Source: Streptacidiphilus sp. P02-A3a
GTDB taxonomy: Bacteria > Actinomycetota > Actinomycetes > Streptomycetales > Streptomycetaceae
NCBI RefSeq assembly: GCF_014084105.1
Contig: NZ_CP048289.1
Coordinates: forward strand, 5,217,922-5,281,921
Direction of reading: 5' to 3'
DNA: 64,000 nt
The notes under the pieces are model-generated. The model made no database searches. It had not been told where the DNA came from and was given only the letters and a program-made list of their open reading frames with translations. Below are positions 44,048 to 52,837 of this stretch, piece after piece (position 1 is the stretch's first letter; each line of letters begins with the position of its first letter). Made by a program: the position numbers and the translations under genes.

Positions 44048-44617
44048 TCAGGGCAGCGCCCCGGCGACGACCGATTCCACCACCGTGCGCACCGCGCCGT
44101 CCGGCGGCGGGCTGCCCTCGGTCCCGGCGAAGAGCAGGTGGCCGCTGCCGATCAGGGTGAGCGCCAGCGTGTCGACATCGGCTTCCGCCGCGATCCGGCC
44201 GCGTTCGCGCTCCGCGCCGAGGTAGTCGGCGATCATCACCGCGGCCTGCGCCAGGACCGGGATGCCGGTCAGCCCGGCCTGGCGCAGCCGGGCCCGCAGG
44301 CCGTCCCGGGAGATGACCAGGCCGACGACGGCCACCGCGACCGACTCGAACAGCCCGGTCAGCGCGGCGGTCAGGTTGCCGACCACGCTGCCGCTCCCGG
44401 CGGCCTCGCGCAGCGCGGCGGACTGCGCGCCGACCCGGGCGACCCGGGCGAGCACCAGCTCCGCCAGGAAGGCGTCGAAGTCGGCGAAGTGCCGGTGCAG
44501 CACGCCCTTGGCGCAGCCCGCCTCGGTGGTGACCGCCCTGCTGGTCAGCGCGTTCGGGCCGTCCCGGAGCAGCACCCGCTCGGCGGCGTCGAACAGCTGC
44601 TCGCGCGGATCGCGCAT
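44048..44617 (-). CDS. TetR/AcrR-family transcriptional repressor
   Basis: 189 aa from ATG 44617, which has GGAG upstream and begins MRDPREQLFDAAERVLL, where TetR domains normally start. In-frame starts at 44635 and 44713 are possible, but the latter lies inside an operator. The helix-turn-helix is NALTSRAVTTEAGCAKGVLHRHF. It is divergent from the methyltransferase at 44706, with tandem palindromes over the shared promoter, so it probably represses both genes. Confidence 0.9.
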   Translation of the reverse strand: MRDPREQLFDAAERVLLRDGPNALTSRAVTTEAGCAKGVLHRHFADFDAFLAELVLARVARVGAQSAALREAAGSGSVVGNLTAALTGLFESVAVAVVGLVISRDGLRARLRQAGLTGIPVLAQAAVMIADYLGAERERGRIAAEADVDTLALTLIGSGHLLFAGTEGSPPPDGAVRTVVESVVAGALP

Positions 44618-44677
44618 GGCCACTCCGGTCGGCATTCCGCCCGTCCCCTCGCTCGCGCCGATCCGTCCCGTTGACGA

Positions 44678-44713
44678 GTGGGCGCTTGCCCACCATAGTG
44701 GGCGCATGCCCAC
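44678..44713. promoter_or_regulatory. Tandem 16-bp palindromes overlapping the methyltransferase start
   Basis: Two copies, GTGGGC-GCTT-GCCCAC (44678-44693) and GTGGGC-GCAT-GCCCAC (44698-44713), lie 20 bp apart. The ATG of the methyltransferase (44706-44708) is the centre of the second copy. Repressor binding would sit directly on the initiation region. Sites and divergent TetR gene together make an autoregulatory switch very likely. Confidence 0.88.
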
Positions 44714-45527
44714 TCTATCGCCCGAGCCGACCCCGCGGCCCCGCCTGGAACCCCATCAGCACCGGCAGATGGCGGAGTCCTTCGGCGCCGACGCGGAGCG
44801 CTACGACCGGACCCGCCCCCGCTACCCCGAGGCCGTGGTGCGCCGGATCGCCGCCGCCGCGCCGGGCCCCGGCCTGCTGGACGTCGGCTGCGGCACCGGG
44901 ATCCTCGCCCGGCAGTTCCGGGCGGCCGGCTGCCGCGCCCTGGGGGTCGAGCCCGACCAGCGGATGGCGGAGCTGGCGCGGCGGCTCGGGGTCGACGTCG
45001 AGGTGGCCGGCTTCGAGGCCTGGGACCCGGCCGGACGGCGGTTCGACGCGGTCGTCGCGGGCCAGGCCTGGCACTGGATCGACCCGGTGGCCGGGGCGGC
45101 CAAGGCCGCGCTGGCGCTGCGCCCCGGCGGTCGGCTGGCGGCCCTGTGGAACGCGTTCCAGCTCCCGACCGAGGTGGCGCAGGCGATCGCGGACGCCTGC
45201 CGCCGGGTCATGCCCGAGGCGCCGTTCGACTTCCAGGCGATGGTCCGGCCGCCCCTGGACCCGTACCAGGGCCTGCTCGCCAAGGCCGCCGACGGGATCC
45301 GGGAGGCGGGCGGGTTCAGCGAACCGGAGCAGTGGCGGCTCGCCTGGCAGTGGCAGTACACCCGGGAGGCCTGGCTCGACCAGATGCCCACCCAGGGCCT
45401 GTTCACCCGGCTGCCGCCGGACCGGCTGGCGGAGCTGCTGGTGGCGGTCGGGGCGGCGATCGACGCGATCGGCGGCGGCTTCACCGCCGAGTACACCACG
45501 GTGGTGGTGACCGCGGCCCGCGACTGA
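44706..45527 (+). CDS. Class I SAM-dependent methyltransferase
   Basis: 273 aa. The motif GLLDVGCGTGILARQF is the SAM-binding loop, followed by the acidic LGVEPDQRM and the later motif ALALRPGGRLAALW. GQAWHWIDP is a common block in UbiE/MenG-like small-molecule methyltransferases. The ATG at 44706 lies inside a palindrome with no ribosome site, so the gene may be leaderless or start at ATG 44769. It is most likely controlled by the divergent TetR. The substrate is unknown, and nothing ties it to the thiopeptide locus 3 kb away. Confidence 0.9.
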   Translation: MPTLSPEPTPRPRLEPHQHRQMAESFGADAERYDRTRPRYPEAVVRRIAAAAPGPGLLDVGCGTGILARQFRAAGCRALGVEPDQRMAELARRLGVDVEVAGFEAWDPAGRRFDAVVAGQAWHWIDPVAGAAKAALALRPGGRLAALWNAFQLPTEVAQAIADACRRVMPEAPFDFQAMVRPPLDPYQGLLAKAADGIREAGGFSEPEQWRLAWQWQYTREAWLDQMPTQGLFTRLPPDRLAELLVAVGAAIDAIGGGFTAEYTTVVVTAARD

Positions 45528-45698
45528 CGCGGCCGGGAAGCGGTCCCGGCGCTCTGCGGTGATCGGGTGGCTTTCGCCGGGGGGAGGCGTGCCCGGCGGT
45601 CCGCTGCGGGATACCCGCAGAGTTCACCCGACCCCGCCCGCGCCGCCGCGCGGTGCGGCGTCCAGCGCGCCCGCAGGAAGGGACTGGGACCGACCGCC

Positions 45699-47345
45699 GT
45701 GACCGCCCTGCCGCCCGGCCCCGGAGCGAGGCCGCTGACCGGCCCGCCGGACGTGTTCCGCCCGCCGACGTCCTGGCTGCGGCAACCGGTCGTGGCCTCG
45801 GTGCTGCTGGCCGCGTCGCTGCAGACGCTCTGGGCGCTGCTGCTGGCCAACGGCGGCGGCGACATGGCCGCGCAGTACGCCTGGGCCCAGTACGCCTCCG
45901 CCCACCCCGGTTCGGCCTACGACCTGTCCTGGTACGGCGGCATGTACCCGGCCTCGTACAGCGTGCTCACCCCGTATCTGATGGCCTGGCTGGGGGTGCG
46001 CACCGCGGCGGTGGTCGCCGGGACGCTGTCCGCCGCGCTCTTCGCCCGGCTGCTGACCCGTTCCGGCATCGCCCGTCCGCTGCTGCCCGCGCTGTGCGGC
46101 GCGGCGGCGCTGTCGTACGACACCGCGTCCGGCCGGATCACCTTCGGCATCGGGGTGCCGCTGGCGCTCGCGGCCGTGCTGGTCGCGTACGAGGCCAGGG
46201 CCGAGCGGGCCGGGGCCACCGCCGCCGGGGCGCTGGGCCTGCTGGCCACCCTGGCCAGCCCGGTCGACGGCCTGTTCCTGCTGGTGGTGGCCCCGGCGCT
46301 GTTCCGCACCGGGCGCCGTCCGGCCGCCTTCGCGCTGGCCGCGGGCCCGCCGCTGGTGGTCGCGGCCACCACGCTGCTCTTCCCGTTCTACGGCGTCCAG
46401 CCGGACACCCTGGCCCAGGCGGCGCTGGTGGGCGCCACCGTGCTGCCGATCGCCCTGCTGGCGCCACCCGACTGGCGGGCGGTCCGCGTCGGAGCCTGGG
46501 TCTACCTGCTCGGCAACCTGCTGTCGCTGGCGGTCCCCTCCCCGGTCGGCAGCAACGTCTCACGGCTGTCGCTGCTGTTCTCGGCCGCCCTGCTGCTGGC
46601 GGCGGCCATGGCCGCGCGCGGGCGGCGGGCGGCGGCGCTGTGGCTCGCGTTCGCGTTCGCCCTGGGCTGGCAGAGCTACCAGCCGGTGGGCACCGCCCTG
46701 GACACCGCCTCCGCGACCGGCTGGGCCCGGTACGTGAGGCCGCTGACCGCCGAGCTGACCCGGCTGGGCGCGGACCGGGACCGGGTCGAGGTGGTGGCCG
46801 CCAGCACGCACGTCGAGTCCTCGCTGCTGGCGCCGTACGTCGAGCTGGCACGGGGCTGGAACCGGCAGATCGACGTGGTGCGCAACCCGCTCTTCTACGA
46901 CGGCACGCTCGACCCGGCCGGCTACCGCGCCTGGCTGGACACCTGGGCGGTGGGCTACGTGGTGCTGCCCGACACGCCGCTGGACGCCGCCTCCCGGGCC
47001 GAGGGCCGGATCGTCGCCGCCGACCAGCCGTGGCTGCGGCGGGTCTGGCGGGACGCGCACTGGCAGGTCTACCGGGTCGAGGACGCGGTACCGCTGGTGT
47101 CCCGGCCGTCCACGGTGCTGCTCGCGGGCGAGGGCGAGCTGACGGTACGCGTGCCCGCCGCCGGGCCGGTGCTGCTGCGGGTGATCTGGTCGCCCTGGCT
47201 CGGGCTGCTCGACGGCCGCCACGGCTGCCTGGAGCAGTCCGCGCAGTGGACGCTGCTGCGGGCCGACGCCCCGGGCACCTTCCGGATCGGCGCGCGCTAC
47301 GCGCTCCCGCGCGGCACTCCCTGCCCGGTGCCCGGCGGCGGCTGA
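45699..47345 (+). CDS. Polytopic membrane protein of unknown function
   Basis: 548 aa from GTG 45699 (an earlier in-frame start would add 44 residues of low-quality sequence). About nine hydrophobic segments fill residues 30-350 (VVASVLLAASLQTLWALLL, then AAVVAGTLSAALFARLL, TAAGALGLLATLA, LLFSAALLLAAAMAA). A soluble C-terminal third follows (DRVEVVAASTHVESSLLAPYV, then GCLEQSAQWTLLRADAPG). The layout resembles GT-C-type or 6-TM glycosyl-transfer membrane proteins of actinomycetes, but no catalytic motif is recognised and the assignment is tentative. It stands alone and converges on the DUF1801 gene. Confidence 0.7.
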   Translation: MTALPPGPGARPLTGPPDVFRPPTSWLRQPVVASVLLAASLQTLWALLLANGGGDMAAQYAWAQYASAHPGSAYDLSWYGGMYPASYSVLTPYLMAWLGVRTAAVVAGTLSAALFARLLTRSGIARPLLPALCGAAALSYDTASGRITFGIGVPLALAAVLVAYEARAERAGATAAGALGLLATLASPVDGLFLLVVAPALFRTGRRPAAFALAAGPPLVVAATTLLFPFYGVQPDTLAQAALVGATVLPIALLAPPDWRAVRVGAWVYLLGNLLSLAVPSPVGSNVSRLSLLFSAALLLAAAMAARGRRAAALWLAFAFALGWQSYQPVGTALDTASATGWARYVRPLTAELTRLGADRDRVEVVAASTHVESSLLAPYVELARGWNRQIDVVRNPLFYDGTLDPAGYRAWLDTWAVGYVVLPDTPLDAASRAEGRIVAADQPWLRRVWRDAHWQVYRVEDAVPLVSRPSTVLLAGEGELTVRVPAAGPVLLRVIWSPWLGLLDGRHGCLEQSAQWTLLRADAPGTFRIGARYALPRGTPCPVPGGG

Positions 47346-47357
47346 CCCCGGTCCCGG

Positions 47358-47699
47358 TCAGTCGTCCAGGGCCGCCCGCACCAGCTCCAGCAGCTCCTGG
47401 TCCGGGATCGCGGCGGCGTCCTGCGGGCGCAGCCGGATCGTGCCCCGGCCGCTGGTCAGCGCCGGATGCCGGGCGGCGAAACCGCTGTCCCGGCCCTGCC
47501 CCCAGCCGTACAGCGACGCGCCGTGCCTCCACATGCCGACGTGCAGCCGGTGACGGCCGACCCGGTAGGTCGGGATCCCGTACGAGAGGCTCGTCGCCGC
47601 CTCGGGGTGGGCCTCCAGGACCAGCCGGTGCAGCCGGTCGAACAGCGGCCGGTGCTCCGGAGTGATCGCTTCGACGTAGTCCCGCAGCTCCTGCTCCAT
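47358..47699 (-). CDS. DUF1801-family protein
   Basis: 113 aa from ATG 47699, preceded by GGAGGG; longer upstream starts are rejected. ELRDYVEAITPEHRPLFDRLHRLVLEAHPEA, ATSLSYGIPTYRV and the C-terminal RGTIRLRPQD match the small DUF1801 fold, also called YdhG/iron-chaperone-like. Its role is not established. It is not coupled to either neighbour. Confidence 0.85.
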   Translation of the reverse strand: MEQELRDYVEAITPEHRPLFDRLHRLVLEAHPEAATSLSYGIPTYRVGRHRLHVGMWRHGASLYGWGQGRDSGFAARHPALTSGRGTIRLRPQDAAAIPDQELLELVRAALDD

Positions 47700-47866
47700 C
47701 CCTCCAGTGTGCTGCGCCGCCCGGAGCGCGCCACCGCGCGCGGGCGCGGAAATTCGCTTGCCCGGCCACGCCCGGCCGGGCAGCATCCCGGCTGTGATCC
47801 CCCACCTCTGCCACCGCCGCCCGCAGACCGCCGCCACCCGCGCAGAGGATCACCGGAGGCGGGCGG

Positions 47867-48667
47867 TCAGCCCTGGAACTGGCCCGGGGTCACCCCGGTG
47901 TACCGCTTGAAGACCCGGGTCAGATGGGCCTGGTCGTAGAAGCCGACCCGGGGCGCCACCTCGACCGGGGGCAGGCCGTCCGCCAGCAGCGATCGCGCCC
48001 GCCAGACCCGCAACTGGGTCTGGTAGGCGTGCGGCGGCATGCCCAGGGCCGCCGTGAACGAGCGGATCAGGTGGTGGACGCCGACCCCGCAGACGGCGGC
48101 CAGCTGCTCCAGCGGCACCTCCCGCTCCGGCTGCGCCCGCAGGTAGTCCCGGGCCAGCCGGACCGCGCCGGTCGGCGGGCCGCCCCGGGCCGGTGCGGTC
48201 ACCTGCCCGCCGGGCAGCGCGGCCAGCGACGCGCCCACCGCGTGCAGCGCCGAGTCCCGGGCGAGCGCCGCGACCTGGCCGGTCAGTGCGGCGTGCGTGC
48301 GGGACAGCGCCCGCAGCAGGGCCGGGTCGCGGACCACCCCGCTGCCCAGCCGGGCCGCCGGGAGCGTCCCGTCGAGCAGCCGGTCCAGGGTCGCCGGGGC
48401 CAGGTACAGCACCCGGTACCGGTAGCCCGCCGCGTCGGCGGCCCGGCCGGTGTGGGTCTCACCGGGGCGGATCAGGAACGCGGTACCGGCCGGGGCCCGG
48501 TGGTCCCGGCCGCCGCACTCGAACGCGGCCACGCCCCGGTCCACCAGCGCCAGCGTCATCCCCTCGTGGGCGTGCCTGGCGTAGACATGTCGACGGAAGT
48601 ACGCGTGCAGCAGCTCGACCCCCGCGACCGGCGGGCGCCAGAAGACCGAGCGGTCCTCGGCCGTCAC
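47867..48667 (-). CDS. AraC-family transcriptional regulator
   Basis: 266 aa from GTG 48667, which overlaps the DUF2000 stop (GTGA) and so fixes the start. An N-terminal cupin-like ligand domain (YARHAHEGMTLALVDRG, LIRPGETHTG) is followed by two helix-turn-helix motifs (VPLEQLAAVCGVGVHHLIRSF, PPVEVAPRVGFYDQAHLTRVFKR) ending GVTPGQFQ. It is translated with the DUF2000 gene and probably regulates its own operon. The ligand is unknown. Confidence 0.92.
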   Translation of the reverse strand: MTAEDRSVFWRPPVAGVELLHAYFRRHVYARHAHEGMTLALVDRGVAAFECGGRDHRAPAGTAFLIRPGETHTGRAADAAGYRYRVLYLAPATLDRLLDGTLPAARLGSGVVRDPALLRALSRTHAALTGQVAALARDSALHAVGASLAALPGGQVTAPARGGPPTGAVRLARDYLRAQPEREVPLEQLAAVCGVGVHHLIRSFTAALGMPPHAYQTQLRVWRARSLLADGLPPVEVAPRVGFYDQAHLTRVFKRYTGVTPGQFQG

Positions 48668-49107
48668 GCGTGCATCGTGGCGCCGCGCACCACCCGGTCC
48701 ACCTCGCGGCGGTCGCCGCGCACCGCGATCCCGGCCAGGCGCAGTTCGCCCGCCGGGACCCCGGCGATGGTGGCGCGGTTGTCCGCGTCGTTGTCGGTCT
48801 TGAAGATCGCCTCGGGGTAGACCGCCAGCGAGACCTCCCGCTGCAACGCCCGCTGGTGGATGGTCCGCATCCGCTCCGGGGTGGTGCTGAAGACCAGCAC
48901 CGGCTGCCGGAACATCGGCAGGTACGCGTTCCCGTCGCCGTCCGTGTAGGGCTCGCCGACGACGCCGTCCACGGTCGCGGCGATGCCGCTGACGGTGAAG
49001 GCGGTGACATTGAGCCGCTGCCAGCCCGCCAGGTCGTCCCGCAGCACGACTGCGATCTTGGTGTCCCAGCCGAACCGGGTCGGCCGGCTCGTGCTCGGCG
49101 TACTCAT
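48664..49107 (-). CDS. DUF2000-family protein
   Basis: 147 aa from ATG 49107, preceded by GGGGAG. The sequence TRFGWDTKIAVVLRDDLAGWQRLNVTAF, FRQPVLVFSTTPE and REVSLAVYPEAIFKTDNDADNR matches DUF2000, a small alpha/beta fold often found beside AraC regulators. No catalytic role is known to me. It is the first gene of a two-gene operon with the AraC regulator. Confidence 0.85.
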   Translation of the reverse strand: MSTPSTSRPTRFGWDTKIAVVLRDDLAGWQRLNVTAFTVSGIAATVDGVVGEPYTDGDGNAYLPMFRQPVLVFSTTPERMRTIHQRALQREVSLAVYPEAIFKTDNDADNRATIAGVPAGELRLAGIAVRGDRREVDRVVRGATMHA

Positions 49108-49215
49108 GGGGGCTCCCCTGCGGTGCTCGGTGTCGATCCCGGGGCCCGCGCCCCGGACGTCCATCCTGCATCCGGTTCCGCCGAGCTGTCTTGTACGGAA
49201 TTGACCCGGCGGGGG

Positions 49216-49758
49216 TCAGCGGGCGGCGACCACGTCCCGGGCGGCGACCACGTCCAGGGTGAGGGTCAGCCGCCGCCCGGCCATGCCCTTCGCCTTGGTC
49301 AGGCCGAAGCCGACCCGGTCGACCACGGTGGTGGCGGTCGCGGTCAGCCGTTCCCCGTCCGCCGACACGGAGGTGACGGTCAGTACCGTCGGCAGGGTGA
49401 CGCCGTGCACGGTCAGTGTCCCGTTGACGGTGGCGCCACCGGCGGAACGAACGGCGCGGTCGCTGTGGAAGACGATCTCCGGGTGGGCGGCGGCCTCCAG
49501 GAAGTCCGCCGACCGGATGTGCTCGTCGCGCTTCCGGTTGCCGCTGTCGAAGCTGTCCGCGCGGACGGTCACGTCCACGGTGGAACGGGAGGCGTCGGCG
49601 TCGACCGTGACGCGGCCCTCGGCGATGGCGAAGGTCCCCCGGACCGGGACCAGCCCGAACATCGCCCGGGTCACGAACCGGATGGTCGAGGCCGCGGCGT
49701 CGATCCGGTACACACCGGGCTCGGGCTCGTTCAGCTGACTGGCGCTGGGACTGGTCAT
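49216..49758 (-). CDS. YceI-family lipid-binding lipocalin-like protein
   Basis: 180 aa from ATG 49758. PGVYRIDAAASTIRFVTRAMFGLVPVRGTF is the YceI start, and SFDSGNRKRDEHIRSADFLEAAAHPEIVFHS is its central signature. The fold is an extended beta barrel that binds polyisoprenoid or similar amphipathic lipids. No signal peptide is seen, so a cytoplasmic form is likely, as is common in actinomycetes. The 218 bases upstream (49759-49976) hold no recognisable gene. Confidence 0.93.
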   Translation of the reverse strand: MTSPSASQLNEPEPGVYRIDAAASTIRFVTRAMFGLVPVRGTFAIAEGRVTVDADASRSTVDVTVRADSFDSGNRKRDEHIRSADFLEAAAHPEIVFHSDRAVRSAGGATVNGTLTVHGVTLPTVLTVTSVSADGERLTATATTVVDRVGFGLTKAKGMAGRRLTLTLDVVAARDVVAAR

Positions 49759-49976
49759 CGGCTCACCTTCGGCTACGAGGGGTGTACGCTCCGGCCTTTC
49801 GCACCGCACGCCGACGGCGTCGGAGGCGTGTCGTCGAGCGGATGCCGGGCGGGGCCCGGGCGTACTCCGTGCGGAGCGCCGACCGGGTCCACCCATAAGA
49901 CGAAACAGCGAGCGCGAATGTGACACGAGCGCCGACCGCCGCGCTCCCCCGGCCCCGCCGCACCGGTGGTACCCGG

Positions 49977-51443
49977 TCAGAGCAGCGAGAAGTCCGCCAC
50001 CGGCGGCACCGAGCCGGCCTCGGCCGCGGTCCGGGCCGCGGCCAGGCGGCGGACCGCCTCCCGGAGCACCTCCGGCGGCTGGGCGTAGGGGAGCCGGACG
50101 AAACGCTCCAGCACCCCGTCGACGCCGAAGCGCGGGCCCGAGCCGATCCAGACGCCGAAGTCCTGCGCGGCCGCCGCCAGCGCGCTGCCGCCCACGCCGC
50201 CCTCCTCGGTGCGCACCCACAGCGAAAGCCCGCCCTGCGGCAGCCGGAAGCTCCAGTCGGGCAGCCGCTGCCGCAGCGCCTCGGTCAGCGCGTCGCGCTG
50301 GGCGCGGATCCGGTCGCGCTGGAACTCCAGCACCTCCGGCATCGCGTCGGTGAGCAGCTGGCGGACCGCCAGCTGCTCCACCACCGGCGAGCAGACGTCC
50401 AGGCTGGCCCGGTCGGCGGCGATCCGCCGGATCAGCTCCGGTGCGGCCCGGATCCAGCCGATCCGCAGGCCGCCCCAGAAGGTCTTGCCCGCCGAACCGA
50501 TGGTGATCACGCTGCCGGTACGGTCGAACGCGGCCAGCGGCGGCGGCAGTTCGGCGGCCAGTTCGCGGTCCAGCGCCAGCTCGGCCATGGTCTCGTCGAC
50601 GATCAGCCGGGTCCCGGCGGCCCGGGCCAGGGCCACCAGCTCGGCGCGCTGCCGAGCGGGCATCAGCAGCCCGGTGGGGTTGTGGAAGTCGGGGATGACG
50701 TACGCCACCGAGGGCGCCGCCGCGCGCAGGGTGCCCGCCCAGCCGTCCAGCGCCCAGCCGTCCTCGTCCAGCGGCACCGGCACCGGCCGGGCGCCGTGGT
50801 GCTGGATCGCCCGCAGCGCGTTGGCGTAGCTGGGCGACTCCACCGCGATCCGGTCCGCCGGGCCGACCAGGGCCCGCAGCAGCAGGTTCAGCGCCACCGC
50901 CGCGCCGTTGGTGACCATGATCTGCTCGGGTCCGGTCGGCAGCCCGCGCTCCGCGTAGCGCCGCGCGATCGCCTCACGCAGCACCTGCAGTCCGCTCGGG
51001 AAGTCGCCGTGGGTGCGGGTGTAGCCGGGCAGCTCGGCCACCGCCACCGCCATCGCCGCCGAGATCCACGGTTCCGGGGCGGAGAGCGCGGCCACACCCA
51101 GGTCGATCACCCCGCCCCGGCCGGTGGGGTACGGCGAGAGCCCGGCCACCGGCATCGGACGGCCCTCCGGCAGCGCGGTCCAGCTGCCGGAGCCCCGGCG
51201 GCTGGCCAGGAAGCCCTCGTCGCGCAGCAGTTCGTACGCCGCGGCGACGGTGGTCCGGCTCACCCCGAGTACGCCCGACAGCTCGCGCTCGGCGGGCAGC
51301 CGGGTCTCCACCGGCACCCGCCCGTCCAGCACCAGCGTCCGCAGCGACCCGGCCAGCGCCCGGTAGGCGGCGTCCCGGCCCTGCTGCCAGTCGCCCAGGA
51401 CGCGCTCCAGTTGGGCCGCGCCGATCGAGGTACGTGCAGCCAC
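49977..51443 (-). CDS. MocR-family regulator (GntR winged helix fused to aminotransferase fold)
   Basis: 488 aa. The N-terminal GntR domain reads RLPAERELSGVLGVSRTTVAAAYELL. The rest is a class I aminotransferase fold with the PLP-lysine motif ITIGSAGKTFWGGLRIGW and the upstream VIPDFHNPTG. It is divergent from the YczE-like membrane gene at 51541. MocR/YczR regulators beside yczE-type genes are a known pairing, so this gene probably controls that one in response to a PLP or amino-acid signal. The 97-base spacer holds an ATTGG-15-CCAAT inverted pair near 51464. Confidence 0.92.
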   Translation of the reverse strand: MAARTSIGAAQLERVLGDWQQGRDAAYRALAGSLRTLVLDGRVPVETRLPAERELSGVLGVSRTTVAAAYELLRDEGFLASRRGSGSWTALPEGRPMPVAGLSPYPTGRGGVIDLGVAALSAPEPWISAAMAVAVAELPGYTRTHGDFPSGLQVLREAIARRYAERGLPTGPEQIMVTNGAAVALNLLLRALVGPADRIAVESPSYANALRAIQHHGARPVPVPLDEDGWALDGWAGTLRAAAPSVAYVIPDFHNPTGLLMPARQRAELVALARAAGTRLIVDETMAELALDRELAAELPPPLAAFDRTGSVITIGSAGKTFWGGLRIGWIRAAPELIRRIAADRASLDVCSPVVEQLAVRQLLTDAMPEVLEFQRDRIRAQRDALTEALRQRLPDWSFRLPQGGLSLWVRTEEGGVGGSALAAAAQDFGVWIGSGPRFGVDGVLERFVRLPYAQPPEVLREAVRRLAAARTAAEAGSVPPVADFSLL

Positions 51444-51540
51444 GGCAGTCCACCTGTTCTCAATTGGCTATGTATCTGCGGTCCAATCCTAGCCAGACTG
51501 GCCGCTGTAGCACGGAGAACCACCGAAAGGACGTGGACGA

Positions 51541-52209
51541 GTGAATCTGACCCGCCGCCTGACCCAGCTGTACGCCGGCCTCGTCCTGTACGGGGCCAGC
51601 ATGGCCCTGCAGATCCGGGCGGCGCTGGGGCTGGATCCGTGGGACGTCTTCCACCAGGGCCTGGCCCGGCACACCGGCCTGTCCTTCGGCACCGTCACGA
51701 TGGTCGTCGGCGCAGCGGTGCTGCTGCTGTGGATACCGCTGCGGCAGTGGCCCGGGCTCGGCACCGTCAGCAACGTGTTCGTGATCGGCCTGTCCGTGAA
51801 CGCGGCGCTGTCACTGCTGCCCGCCCCGCACGGCCTGCCGCTGCGGCTGGCGGTACTGGCGTCCGCGATCGTGCTGAACGGCCTCGCCGGCGGCCTCTAC
51901 ATCGGTGCCAGGTTCGGCCCCGGCCCCCGGGACGGGCTGATGACCGGCCTGTGCCGGCGCACCGGGCGCTCGGTGCGGCTGGTGCGCGCCTCCATCGAGC
52001 TGACCGTACTCGGCGCGGGGCTGCTGCTGGGCGGCTCGGTGGGCATCGGCACGGTCGCCTACGCCCTGGGCATCGGCCCGCTGGTGCAGTTCTTCCTGCC
52101 CCTCCTCACCGTCCCCGGGCCGGTCGCCGTCCCCGGGCCGGTCGCCGCGCCGGAAGCCGACACCCCGGCCGCGCCGGTCCTGGCATCCGCCCTGGTGGAC
52201 TGCCCATGA
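51541..52209 (+). CDS. YczE/YitT-like integral membrane protein
   Basis: 222 aa from GTG 51541 with AAAGGA upstream. Five or six hydrophobic helices are visible (LYAGLVLYGASMALQIRAAL, VTMVVGAAVLLLWIP, FVIGLSVNAALSLL, AVLASAIVLNGLAGGLY). The family block GARFGPGPRDGLMTGLCRRTG occurs near residue 125. The C terminus carries a short duplicated VPGPVA from an 18-bp DNA repeat. The transport substrate is unknown. It pairs with the divergent MocR regulator. Confidence 0.88.
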   Translation: MNLTRRLTQLYAGLVLYGASMALQIRAALGLDPWDVFHQGLARHTGLSFGTVTMVVGAAVLLLWIPLRQWPGLGTVSNVFVIGLSVNAALSLLPAPHGLPLRLAVLASAIVLNGLAGGLYIGARFGPGPRDGLMTGLCRRTGRSVRLVRASIELTVLGAGLLLGGSVGIGTVAYALGIGPLVQFFLPLLTVPGPVAVPGPVAAPEADTPAAPVLASALVDCP

Positions 52210-52276
52210 TGGGGTGACCGGTCCCCGGGCCGAGATCCACCGGCCGACGGAGCAGTGTCATGGACGGAGCGCCACG

Positions 52277-52579
52277 ATGAACGAGTACCTGGTCGAGCTC
52301 ACCACCCGGATCCCCGAGGGGACCGATCCGGCCGAGGTGGACCGGCGGCGCGCCGCCGAGGCGGTCCGGGCCCGGGAGCTGGCGGCGACCGGCCACCTGG
52401 GCCGACTGTGGCGCCCGGTCGGGGAGTTGCGCAGCATCGGCCTGTGGCGGGCCGACGACGAGGCCGAGTTGCACGAGAAGGTGCTGGGCACGCTGCCGCT
52501 GCGGCCGTGGATGACGCTGGTGGTCACCCCGCTCGAACCCCACCCGAACGACCCGGGCAGGGCTGACGCGAAGGCCTGA
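52277..52579 (+). CDS. Muconolactone delta-isomerase-like protein
   Basis: 100 aa from ATG 52277 with GGAG upstream. MNEYLVELTTRIPEGTDPAEVDRRRAAEAVRARELAATGHLGRLWRP is the ferredoxin-like fold of the MDI family, and SIGLWRADDEAELHEKVLGTLPLRPW is its second half. True MDI acts in catechol breakdown. With no catechol genes around, this is more likely a homologue of unknown substrate. Confidence 0.85.
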   Translation: MNEYLVELTTRIPEGTDPAEVDRRRAAEAVRARELAATGHLGRLWRPVGELRSIGLWRADDEAELHEKVLGTLPLRPWMTLVVTPLEPHPNDPGRADAKA

Positions 52580-52837
52580 CCGCCCGGTCCGCTGACCGAC
52601 AGCGCTGGCTGCCAACGGTGACCGGTGGCTCCGGACAGGCGAGTTGACCACGACGTCGCTGGAATCGTGGTCGGACCGATATCTAGCCGCATAGATGATA
52701 TGAGTACGATCGTGGCCATCTGGTCGACTTGTGTCAACCCTACTAGATGGACCTGTGATGGATGCGTTCGATTGTCCAGTGCAGTAGATTCGGTACGTGC
52801 GCTGACGTTTGCACAACTGAAGGGGTGGTGCGGGTAG
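52580..52837. other. Intergenic promoter region before the XRE operon
   Basis: This stretch has clearly lower GC than its surroundings and no convincing ORF. It contains a loose inverted repeat around 52678-52701 (ATATCT and AGATgATAT) and the motif ATCGTGG twice. It probably holds the promoter and operator of the downstream XRE operon. No boxes could be assigned with confidence. Confidence 0.5.

Noticed and set aside
44706-45527. Methyltransferase as a thiopeptide tailoring enzyme
   Set aside because: It is separated from the locus by four unrelated genes and has its own TetR and operators. There is no evidence for a link.
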